A stretch of 29,420 nt of DNA from an uncultured Clostridia bacterium. GTDB lineage: Bacteria > Bacillota > Clostridia > Monoglobales > Monoglobaceae. The stretch lies in the NCBI GenBank assembly GCA_934463175.1, contig CAKSIW010000025.1, positions 1-29,420 on the forward strand, given 5' to 3'. Of this stretch, positions 15,964 to 23,895 are shown one piece after another (position 1 is the stretch's first letter; each line of letters starts with the position of its first letter). The notes under the pieces are model-generated. The model was not told the DNA's origin and searched no databases. It was given only the letters and a program-made list of their open reading frames with translations. The translations under genes and the position numbers were made by a program.

Positions 15964-15984
15964 GCCGGAGCGTCTCGCCCCGGC
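15964..15984. other. GC-rich intercistronic hairpin
   Basis: GCCGG-A-GCG, loop TCT, CGC-C-CCGGC: an 8-bp stem with one mismatch, in the 59-bp gap between two surface-protein genes. A T-run follows on the plus strand, where no gene is present; on the coding minus strand A-rich sequence follows, so it is unlikely to stop the operon completely. It may adjust 3'-end stability or attenuate expression between the genes. Confidence 0.55.
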
Positions 15985-16010
15985 TTTTTTCTACAACAAC
16001 AAAACCCGGA

Positions 16011-17498
16011 TTATTGATTAGCAGCTGCAGGTGTATATGTATATGTTTTGCATGATTCATAGGCTTTTAAGCTTTCCAATGTATCCCAGACAAAAATCTT
16101 TACAGTATCTGCACCGCTTACCGTTCCGATATCAAACGGAACTTTTGTTTCTGTTGATGCTGCAGCAGATGTCTGTGTGCATATCTGTGTATTTAAAAGC
16201 TTGAGTGATTCGCCGTCTTTTTCATAAGCGGCAACAACAATTTTTATCGGCTTTTCTGTTTTGAAGCTGTTAAGCACTGAGATTTCACCGCTTATATCAC
16301 CGCTTATTGAATTTGTAATCGCTGTGCCGTCAGTTGTTGTTACTGAAGAAATTTTCAATTCTTCAGGTATTTCGTCTTCAATAAATTCAATTTTTGTGAT
16401 TATAATATCTTTCATTCTGTCATTCCGGCTTGAATCAAACATGAATAACGGTGCGCCATCGGTGTAATTTGCAGAGTACACTACGCCGGAAATTTTATCA
16501 TTTTTGCTTATACGAATATAATTTTTATTTGCCTCAATTTTGACATTATATTCTTCACCCGCTGCCGTAGGCAAATTGAACGATGCGCTGTATAGATTTG
16601 AATATCCGTCTGTTTCGCTTCCTAATGACGTACTGAAATTTTTTCTTACAACAGGCGAAAAATTGGCATTAAACTGAACCTCCCATGCGATATTATCGAC
16701 TTTATCCAATCCACCGCCTCTATTTCCGGACTCCACAGCCAATCCGTTATATCTTTTTCCAAACCCTGTCTTATTTGAGTTATAAAGCTGCACTTTTTCT
16801 TTTGATAGATATTTATTGCTTGTTTGAGGGTCGCTGCAGATTGCAGTATATGAAATTGTGTAATCACTCCAGTTTTCAACCCCAACAACATTTGGATACA
16901 TTTTCTGAAGCTTTGCTGTTTTTTCTTCCGCATTATATAAATCGGATCTAAGATTAGTTCCTGCCAATGTACGCACCCATTTGCAGTTATTCGGGTCAAC
17001 TGTACCTCCCGCACTGCTGATAGGAGTGTTGGTGAAATCATCTTCGAAAAGCTTTACAACTTTAAATTTTGTTGTGTAATCGCTGCTTCTTCGTCTTTCA
17101 GAGTAAGTATCATTACAACCGTAACCTGCCTTTAAGGTTAATGTATATTCAGTGTCATATTTAAGATTTTCAGTAAGTGTTATCACGGCTGTATGGTTGT
17201 ATGCTCCAAGAGATTCACCGTCTTTATCTTTCAAACCATTAATGGCTTTCCATTCATGTTGAAAATCTGTGATTTCGGTAGTTCCTTCTTTAAGTTCAAT
17301 ATAATTTTTTATATCATAACGAGCACTGCCGCCTTGAGGATTTTCAAATTGTATGATTATTGTATTTGAGTCCGCATTTACATAAAGAACACGCCAGTTT
17401 TCATCTGTATCTGTCGAAGCGGCGGAGCAAACCATAACCGCAAAAGAAAGTGTAACCAATAAAACAGCAATAAAAGCAACAAATTTGTTTGTTTTCAT
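16011..17498 (-). CDS. Secreted Ig-like / concanavalin-like surface protein
   Basis: A 495-residue exported protein with a signal peptide of about 28 residues (KFVAFIAVLLVTLSFAVMVC). An N-terminal Ig-like module (DENWRVLYVNADSNTIIIQF) precedes a LamG/concanavalin-like module that starts at LFEDDFTNTP, contains GEEYNVKIEANKNYIRISKN and ends with DIIITKIEFIED. The C-terminal about 110 residues are the operon's shared beta module, ending VKIFVWDTLESLKAYESCK. Its first two modules match those of the SLH-anchored protein encoded next, making it a short unanchored paralogue. No catalytic residues are recognisable; binding or scaffolding is the likely role. AAAGGA lies at good spacing before the ATG. 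Confidence 0.75.
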   Translation of the reverse strand: MKTNKFVAFIAVLLVTLSFAVMVCSAASTDTDENWRVLYVNADSNTIIIQFENPQGGSARYDIKNYIELKEGTTEITDFQHEWKAINGLKDKDGESLGAYNHTAVITLTENLKYDTEYTLTLKAGYGCNDTYSERRRSSDYTTKFKVVKLFEDDFTNTPISSAGGTVDPNNCKWVRTLAGTNLRSDLYNAEEKTAKLQKMYPNVVGVENWSDYTISYTAICSDPQTSNKYLSKEKVQLYNSNKTGFGKRYNGLAVESGNRGGGLDKVDNIAWEVQFNANFSPVVRKNFSTSLGSETDGYSNLYSASFNLPTAAGEEYNVKIEANKNYIRISKNDKISGVVYSANYTDGAPLFMFDSSRNDRMKDIIITKIEFIEDEIPEELKISSVTTTDGTAITNSISGDISGEISVLNSFKTEKPIKIVVAAYEKDGESLKLLNTQICTQTSAAASTETKVPFDIGTVSGADTVKIFVWDTLESLKAYESCKTYTYTPAAANQ

Positions 17499-17525
17499 AA
17501 TAAATTTTCCTTTCTATTTCTATTT

Positions 17526-18989
17526 TTATTTATTTTTCAAAAACGCATCAACCTGTGCCTGCACCTTTTCCTGAAGTCTTGAATAGCCTGCTTCTTCAAG
17601 TTCTTTTATAAAACTGTCATAATAATCATCAGGATTAACAGCACCAACAAACATCGGACCATACTTTTGATATATTGACTGAATTTGCGAAACCTCATTT
17701 ACGACTTCCTGCTGATTAAGATTGAACCCAAGCAAAGGAGATTTTATCGCTCTGTTATTTTGTTCTTCGGTAACATCCCAGACATCATCCTGCTGACCTT
17801 CTTCAAGCAATGCGTGATACTGATTTCCGAAAGCCCACGCCTTTCTCGGTCTGTATCCGCCATCTAAATATGTAACCTTTCCCTCTTCATTAAGTTTGTA
17901 ATGAACACCCTCTATACCGTAGCAAAGCAGATTGTAAAGTTCATCATTTTTGTTTACAAGATTTAAAAGCTGCAAGCATTTTTCAGCATGTTTTGTGTTG
18001 ATAGAAAGACCGGTCATTGTAAGGTTTGCACTGCCTATCGAAAAATATTCGGGATTGAATGAAAATACCTCAAATTCGCTATTATACTGTGCGCTGAGGC
18101 TTTCTGCCGCTCCGGGTTTTGCGGTTGTCTGCGATACAATATATTTAAGCTGTTTAAAGTCTGCATCATCATTTCCCACTGTTGAAATATCAGGACGAAT
18201 GTATCCCTTTTCATACCAGCTTCTTATTTTCTTCAAAGCTGCTTTATATTCAGGAAGTGTAAAGGATTTCATAATTTCTGTGCTTTTGCCGTCCTTCCTT
18301 ATCGCAAGGCAGTTTTCAGGAACGCCTGGGATAAATTCACAGAATTTGTAAAGCCATGCAACAACACCGGGCTTTCCTCTGTAAACAAATTTATTGTCCC
18401 TGTCAGCAAGAGGTTTAATCTTTTCGAAAAACGCCTCCATATCGTCCATTTTGTTAATGGTTGATATGTCAAAACCACTTTCTTTTATATAGTCAGCCTG
18501 AACCATAAAACCGTTTGGTGCCGCCATTGTCTGCAAATTCGGAATTGCATATATCTCGCCGTTATATTTTGTGCTTTGCCATATGTATTCAGGCATTTCT
18601 GCCATTATGTCAGGTGCATTTTTTTTAAGCAAATCGCCAATCGGCAAAAGTCCCTCTCTTTTTACTGCGTCGGCATAAGGGTTGCAGTATCCGACAAAGC
18701 ACATATCAAAATCAGCATTTGATGCCATAAACATTCTTATTTTCTCCTGATATGCCCCGTCATCAATAAATCTGAGTTCAAGCTTTGCACCAATTTCAGG
18801 TTCAATAATTGCATTTGCTTTTTCAACAACCATTCCAACATCTGCCTGTGCCTTGCCCGGCATACACCATACAATCGTCGGCACACCCTCCTCGGTGGCT
18901 GTATTATCCTTGCCGCAGCCCGACAAAACTGAACACAGCATAACGATTGTCAAGACAAGGGATATCCAACCAATAATCTTTTTCTTCAT
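17526..18989 (-). CDS. Extracellular sugar-binding lipoprotein of an ABC transporter
   Basis: A 487-residue solute-binding protein. The start is the ATG at 18989, preceded by TAGGAGG nine bases upstream; longer in-frame starts overlap the upstream gene and lack a ribosome site. A lipoprotein signal ends in the lipobox LSGC (Cys25). The mature protein has family 1-type features: TIVWCMPGKAQADVG, IEPEIGAKLELRFIDDGAYQ (20 residues), DFDMCFVGYCNPYA and GEIYAIPNLQTMA. It resembles the LplA/YtcQ group that works with LplB/LplC permeases, which are encoded upstream in the same operon and separated by one SLH-protein gene. The ligand is probably an oligosaccharide released at the cell surface. Confidence 0.9.
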   Translation of the reverse strand: MKKKIIGWISLVLTIVMLCSVLSGCGKDNTATEEGVPTIVWCMPGKAQADVGMVVEKANAIIEPEIGAKLELRFIDDGAYQEKIRMFMASNADFDMCFVGYCNPYADAVKREGLLPIGDLLKKNAPDIMAEMPEYIWQSTKYNGEIYAIPNLQTMAAPNGFMVQADYIKESGFDISTINKMDDMEAFFEKIKPLADRDNKFVYRGKPGVVAWLYKFCEFIPGVPENCLAIRKDGKSTEIMKSFTLPEYKAALKKIRSWYEKGYIRPDISTVGNDDADFKQLKYIVSQTTAKPGAAESLSAQYNSEFEVFSFNPEYFSIGSANLTMTGLSINTKHAEKCLQLLNLVNKNDELYNLLCYGIEGVHYKLNEEGKVTYLDGGYRPRKAWAFGNQYHALLEEGQQDDVWDVTEEQNNRAIKSPLLGFNLNQQEVVNEVSQIQSIYQKYGPMFVGAVNPDDYYDSFIKELEEAGYSRLQEKVQAQVDAFLKNK

Positions 18990-19017
18990 GACTAACATCC
19001 TCCTAAAATATTTATTA

Positions 19018-21900
19018 TTAAAATTCATTATAAATAACAATTGCCGACTTGTTCTCTGTCCTTAAAACAACAGCTTTTGAACAATTTTCTCCGTATTCTT
19101 TAAATGTTCTCACACTCAATGAATCGCCCAATAAAACATCTGTATTTTTTTTATATACATTTACAACAACAGGTTTTTTTAGCTCATAGCTACCCACGAT
19201 AAACTTAGGGTCATAGTCCGATATATCAGGCATTTGCGAAAAGTCCTGTGTTGAAACCTTTATATACCCATCTACATAGTTGTAAATCTGTCCTGATGTG
19301 ATTTTCGGAACACCTATGTTCATTCTTCCCATTCCTTTTTTATATACAACAAGCTCGCCGTATTGAATCGTGTTAGAGTCTATGACACCTCTTTTCAGTG
19401 CTAGCGGATTTGTTTTTCCATCTACGCTTTCATCAAAATATCCTACTGTTCCGGGGATTGTTCCCTTTCTTCCTGACGGAAATGCCGCATTTGTTCCGTC
19501 CACATCATAGATATGCCAAATTCTGTCAACAATACTTTGTCCGTTAAGCCTATAATAAATTATATCCCCTGCTTCAAGTTCTTCTGTGACTTGTTCATTA
19601 AAGACTGTTGTCATATTTTCAAAAGCATCACTTGTCGCCGTCAAAGTAGCTTCGCCAACCACACCGTTGTTTGAAATCTTAACCGCCAGGATTTTGTAAC
19701 ATTCATTTCCGTCTGCATCAAGCGAACGTTCGATTTCCTTAACAATCGCAAAGTCACTTACACTTGCAGTATAAAGCGCCTCCGACATATCAATCTCTAT
19801 AACTGCATACTGTGAAAGAGGTGATTCGGGCACGGTGGTATATGCCTTTATGTTGTTGTATGCAACGCTGTTGCTGAGCGGTATACCCATTTCGCCTGAA
19901 GGAACAAAAACATTGTACCTTTCAATATCCGATGTGTTTAAATTGTTTTTATCTATACAAATCACACGAGTAAACTTACTTTTCAAAAATGCTTTGTTTG
20001 CAACATTTGAGCCGTTGTAAACAAGACCCTTGCCTGCTGCAAGTCCGTAGTCATCCACTTTTGATGTGTCAACAATTGTATGCAATTTTGAAAGCTTTGT
20101 GTAAGGATCGCTTATCGGAAGCTCAATAGCTGAAATTTCGTTTTCTTCTGAGAGTCTGAACCGAATAATACCGCTATATCCCGTCAAGTTTGTCAACGCC
20201 TCTGTCGCTTTTACTGTGGTTTCAACTCCGTTTGTGTCGCTGTATTTAAGCTTTTCTTTAAGCTGATAAACGGGCATTTTCCCCGTGTCGGGCAGAAATA
20301 GCCTTGCATCAATCCTGTCCTCAAATGGCTTTGTACTTTTTGCCATATTGCACAATATTCCGATTGTGTAATCCGCTGATGCCGATGTCTTTATATCGCA
20401 TATTTCGTTGAATTTGTTTAAGTAAAACGAATATGTATTGCCTGCAGTCGGTGCAACATAATCGGGCTGAGCCGCATAATCTTTGTCTATCTTATAGTCA
20501 CCGTCATCTGTCGAAACGTAGCTGTGGCCGTTTTTGGTGTATGTTTTTGTTACCTTTAAATTGTCTTTATAGCTGTTTGATATATAAAGCTTGTAAACAT
20601 TTTTTGTATTTGCAGATTTATATACCGTTCTGTTGGTATCGTCATAAATTCTTATATCAATTACATTTCCTGCAAAAATATCTTCAAAACCAGCCGGTAA
20701 ACCGTCCCGGTTTAAAATAGTATATTCCGAATTATCAAATTTAAACGCATGACCGTCTGTGGTGTAGACAATTTTCATATCTCTTTCACAGCCGCTCACA
20801 ACAAAGCTTTTATATGCTTCTATTCTTATGACATTGTATACTGATGAGTTTCCGCTTTTTATAAATTTGACCGTTCCTTTATCGTAGTTTAAAAAGCTGC
20901 TCCATATATATTCATTTAGCAATACACCGTTGAATATAACATAAGGATTTTCTTTAAAACTGATTTCTTTGTCTTTGTTATTTTGCGTAAATATAACTTT
21001 TCCGTTTGAAATAAAAGAAATATCAGAAAGATCAATTTCTATCTGCTCTGTTTTCGTACTTTTGTATACATATATCGCCATAAGTTCCTTGTTATAGTAA
21101 GCTTTTACCTCATCACCTATGCCGAATGCCTCGTTTTCCGCCATTGCTTTAAGTCTGAAGCCGTCAATTTCAATGTCATCTGATGCAATTCTTGTTTTTC
21201 CGTATATCGAGGTTATTCCATTGTCTGTAATAAATCCTTTTTTCACATCAAGCCCGATATACTTTTTCATAAAAGTATCGCCTTCATCATTTTCGTAAAG
21301 TGATTTTCCGTCGTTTATATAATTAATATGCGGAGTTTTTGTAAACAAAAGTTGAAAAAATATTTCCGAAACATTCTCAAGCGTAAGCTCTGTGTCAGGG
21401 TTTCCGCCTGAGATTATCCCCAGTCTGCGCGCAGCCTCTATATATCCATAGGGGTATCCTCCGCTTAGTTCCGCCACAACGTTAAATTCTAAAAAGTCTA
21501 CAATAACCTTTATTGCTTCTCCCAGAATTACCGGATTTTCAGCACCAAAGCTTTCACTTGAATATCCTTTCATCAGCCCGACTGAGGAAACATATGAAAT
21601 AGCGTTGTAATGATCGTGCTTTGTGTCAACATCAGAAAAAGTTACCGTTCCACCGATGTTTTCTTCACCGATGTTGTTTGCAAGTCTGTTGATGTTATAC
21701 CACACTCTTGCATATTCTGCACGGGTTATCTTGCGGTAAGGGTCTGATACTTCAATTCCGTTCAACAGCCCAAGTCCTGTCAATGTTTCAAGTACCTCGT
21801 TTTCGTAGGTTGTTTTTTCGCTTACCGAAGCATTAACGCTCATTCCCAAAATCAATGCCGTCAGCAAAAGATAAGCGACCACACATTTTAAAACTCTCAT
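19018..21900 (-). CDS. Large surface protein with N-terminal SLH domains
   Basis: A 960-residue exported protein. The ATG at 21900 (MRVLKCVVAYLLLTALILGM) has AAAGGAA eight bases before it; a 12-codon longer form lacks this. After the signal peptide come SLH-type repeats in about residues 30-205: LGLLNGIEVSDPYRKITRAE, FSDVDTKHDHYNAISYVSSV, then YIEAARRLGIISGGNPDTEL. The remaining 750 residues are beta-rich, repetitive in style (IEIDLSDISF, YVSTDDGDYKIDKDY) and unrecognised, with no catalytic motif. Its place between the permeases and the solute-binding protein suggests a wall-anchored glycan-capturing role tied to uptake. It is 28 bp from the solute-binding gene. Confidence 0.8.
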   Translation of the reverse strand: MRVLKCVVAYLLLTALILGMSVNASVSEKTTYENEVLETLTGLGLLNGIEVSDPYRKITRAEYARVWYNINRLANNIGEENIGGTVTFSDVDTKHDHYNAISYVSSVGLMKGYSSESFGAENPVILGEAIKVIVDFLEFNVVAELSGGYPYGYIEAARRLGIISGGNPDTELTLENVSEIFFQLLFTKTPHINYINDGKSLYENDEGDTFMKKYIGLDVKKGFITDNGITSIYGKTRIASDDIEIDGFRLKAMAENEAFGIGDEVKAYYNKELMAIYVYKSTKTEQIEIDLSDISFISNGKVIFTQNNKDKEISFKENPYVIFNGVLLNEYIWSSFLNYDKGTVKFIKSGNSSVYNVIRIEAYKSFVVSGCERDMKIVYTTDGHAFKFDNSEYTILNRDGLPAGFEDIFAGNVIDIRIYDDTNRTVYKSANTKNVYKLYISNSYKDNLKVTKTYTKNGHSYVSTDDGDYKIDKDYAAQPDYVAPTAGNTYSFYLNKFNEICDIKTSASADYTIGILCNMAKSTKPFEDRIDARLFLPDTGKMPVYQLKEKLKYSDTNGVETTVKATEALTNLTGYSGIIRFRLSEENEISAIELPISDPYTKLSKLHTIVDTSKVDDYGLAAGKGLVYNGSNVANKAFLKSKFTRVICIDKNNLNTSDIERYNVFVPSGEMGIPLSNSVAYNNIKAYTTVPESPLSQYAVIEIDMSEALYTASVSDFAIVKEIERSLDADGNECYKILAVKISNNGVVGEATLTATSDAFENMTTVFNEQVTEELEAGDIIYYRLNGQSIVDRIWHIYDVDGTNAAFPSGRKGTIPGTVGYFDESVDGKTNPLALKRGVIDSNTIQYGELVVYKKGMGRMNIGVPKITSGQIYNYVDGYIKVSTQDFSQMPDISDYDPKFIVGSYELKKPVVVNVYKKNTDVLLGDSLSVRTFKEYGENCSKAVVLRTENKSAIVIYNEF

Positions 21901-22000
21901 CGAAAAAATTCCTTTCTTTCTTTTAATTGTCGACACAGCTTTATATCAGATAAAATATTTTCCAAAAGCCATAGCAAAAATGTTTTATCATCTGCACATC
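21901..22000. other. Largest gap inside the operon
   Basis: These 100 bp separate the LplC-like permease gene from the SLH-protein gene. Apart from the AAAGGAA ribosome site, only a weak possible -10 (TATAAA on the minus strand, near 21946) is seen, without a convincing -35. No hairpin with a T-run is apparent, so read-through is expected. Confidence 0.4.
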
Positions 22001-22885
22001 TTAACCTTTAACAGAACCGATTGTAAGTCCCTTAACAAAATATTTTTGGAAAAACGGAAACACAAACATTGCCGGCCCCGCAACCAAAACAGCCATAGCC
22101 ATTCTTACTGTTTCTGTAGGTATATCGATTATATCTCCAACCAAAGAATTTGCACCCTCTTGTTCAAGCAGCTGAATATCCTGCATAACGCGTTGCAGAT
22201 AATACTGAAGGCTTATCAAATCCTGATTATTGTTTATGTAAAGCATTGAGGTCATCCAGTCATTCCATTTCATAAGGAATGTAAACAACGCAACCGTGGC
22301 AAGAACAGGTTTTGAAAGCGGAATGATAATTCTGCCGTAAATCTGAAAGGTATCTGCCCCATCGATAAAGGCCGATTCTGAAATTTCATACGGTATTGCC
22401 TGCATAAACGAGCGAATCATAAATACGTGCCACGGGCTTACCAATGACGGAAGAATATACACCCACAATGTATCATCTAAATGCAGATAATTTGTAATCA
22501 AAATATAAGCCGGAACCATACCTCCCGAAAAAAGCATTGTAAAGTACAAATAAAACGATATATATTTTCTTCCCTTTAATTCTTTTACAGAAAGTGCATA
22601 TCCAATCATTGATTTTAAGATAATTGCAAGTACGGTCGTTGTTACGGAAAACAGGGCTGTTGTATAATACGCCATAAGCAAACTTCTTGGTGTTTTAAAA
22701 ATGTATTTATATGCATCAAATGAAACATTTTTGGGTATAAAACTGTAGCCCGAATATGCTATATCCGCTTCGTTTGAAAATGATATGGACAACAAGAGCA
22801 CAAACGGAGCAAGAATAATTATGCACAAAGCAATAAAGAATAAGTTTATAAAAATCTGATTTTTTTGGTATATAACTTTTTTCAT
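22001..22885 (-). CDS. Carbohydrate ABC transporter permease, LplC/YtcP-like
   Basis: A 294-residue inner-membrane permease with six predicted membrane segments, the first being INLFFIALCIIILAPFVLLL. The cytoplasmic EAA loop, where the ATPase docks, is ESAFIDGADTFQIYGRIIIP near residues 165-184. The conserved 'PAMFVFPFFQKYFVKGLTIG' end is diagnostic for LplC/YtcP-type subunits of complex-oligosaccharide importers. It pairs with the LplB-like permease whose gene ends 24 bp upstream. The ribosome site is GAGAGAGG. No ATPase is present nearby, as is usual for this group, which shares an MsmX-type ATPase. Confidence 0.92.
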   Translation of the reverse strand: MKKVIYQKNQIFINLFFIALCIIILAPFVLLLSISFSNEADIAYSGYSFIPKNVSFDAYKYIFKTPRSLLMAYYTTALFSVTTTVLAIILKSMIGYALSVKELKGRKYISFYLYFTMLFSGGMVPAYILITNYLHLDDTLWVYILPSLVSPWHVFMIRSFMQAIPYEISESAFIDGADTFQIYGRIIIPLSKPVLATVALFTFLMKWNDWMTSMLYINNNQDLISLQYYLQRVMQDIQLLEQEGANSLVGDIIDIPTETVRMAMAVLVAGPAMFVFPFFQKYFVKGLTIGSVKG

Positions 22886-22909
22886 GTAAATTTACCTCTC
22901 TCCGTCAAA

Positions 22910-23869
22910 TTAAAACAGCGCACAGTTTTCATCGAACTTTTTACTTGCATAGTTTGTGAGCATCACCAGAATAAATCCAACACAAGACTGCAAAAGTCCA
23001 ACCGCTGTCGACATACCCATATCACCTAACACACGCATTGTTCTAAACACATATGTATCAATAACATCTGTTGTTTCATAAAGAAGTCCGACATTTCTTG
23101 TAACCTGATAGAAAAGACCGAAGTCTGCATGAAATATCTTTCCTATGTCAAGAATTATAAGCATTACTATCATTGGTACCAGTGACGGTATGATTACATG
23201 CCAGTATACCTTGAATTTGCTTGCACCGTCTATTTTTGCAGCCTCTACACACGACATATCCATTCCCATGAGTGCTGCATAATAAACGACGCTTCCCATT
23301 CCAATACCCTTCCAGATATGAACAATTACCAAAATCGCCGGCCACAGGTTTGGCTTACTGTACCACTCAATCCCGCCAAAGCCCATTTTTTCAAGCATTG
23401 AATTGATAAATCCGCTTTGTGGATTTAAAAATGCATAAACAAGATACGAAACAATGACCCACGAAAAAAAGTGCGGAAGAATCATTATTGTCTGATAAAC
23501 CTTTGTTGCTGCTCGGCTGACAAGCTCAAAAAGCATTATTGCAACAAAAATCGCTGTAAATCTTCCTATCGTTATAAACAAAAAATTCATAGAAAGTGTG
23601 TTCCACGTTATTCTCAAAAACTCTTTTGATGAAAAGAAAAATTCAAAGTTTTTAAATCCTACCCATGGGCTTCCGAAAATGCCCTTGCTATAGCTGTAAT
23701 TTTTAAATGCAATAATTATCCCGCCCATTGGCAGATAATTAAATATGAATATAAAAATCATCGGTATGACGCACAGAATATAAAGTTGAATTGTTCTTGT
23801 ACTTAATTTTTTCTTTCTCGGTGATATCAAGGCAACACTCGATTTATCGGCTTTGTTTTTAATTTTCAT
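22910..23869 (-). CDS. Carbohydrate ABC transporter permease, LplB/YteP-like
   Basis: A 319-residue permease. I chose the ATG at 23869 (MKIKNKADKSS), nine bases after TTGGAG; a TTG five codons earlier would overlap that ribosome site. Six membrane segments are apparent, beginning with LYILCVIPMIFIFIFNYLPM. MGGIIIAFKNYSYSKGIFGS and the SPWVGFKNFEFFF motif are characteristic of LplB-like subunits. The EAA loop is CVEAAKIDGASKFKVYWHVI. With the LplC-like subunit and the lipoprotein it forms an oligosaccharide importer, similar in layout to the B. subtilis YteP-YtcP-YtcQ system for pectin fragments. Confidence 0.92.
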   Translation of the reverse strand: MKIKNKADKSSVALISPRKKKLSTRTIQLYILCVIPMIFIFIFNYLPMGGIIIAFKNYSYSKGIFGSPWVGFKNFEFFFSSKEFLRITWNTLSMNFLFITIGRFTAIFVAIMLFELVSRAATKVYQTIMILPHFFSWVIVSYLVYAFLNPQSGFINSMLEKMGFGGIEWYSKPNLWPAILVIVHIWKGIGMGSVVYYAALMGMDMSCVEAAKIDGASKFKVYWHVIIPSLVPMIVMLIILDIGKIFHADFGLFYQVTRNVGLLYETTDVIDTYVFRTMRVLGDMGMSTAVGLLQSCVGFILVMLTNYASKKFDENCALF

Positions 23870-23895
23870 TGTAAAACGCTCCAATTCACTATTAT

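Noticed and set aside
15964..15984. Operon terminator
   Set aside because: The T-run is on the non-coding strand side; the coding strand has A-rich sequence after the stem, and the next gene starts within 40 bp in the same direction.
17526..19040. Longer start for the solute-binding lipoprotein at 19040
   Set aside because: It would overlap the upstream SLH gene, add 17 residues before a good lipoprotein signal, and lacks the TAGGAGG site that serves the ATG at 18989.
22910..23884. TTG start for the LplB-like permease at 23884
   Set aside because: The TTG overlaps the ribosome site of the ATG at 23869, which has ideal spacing.
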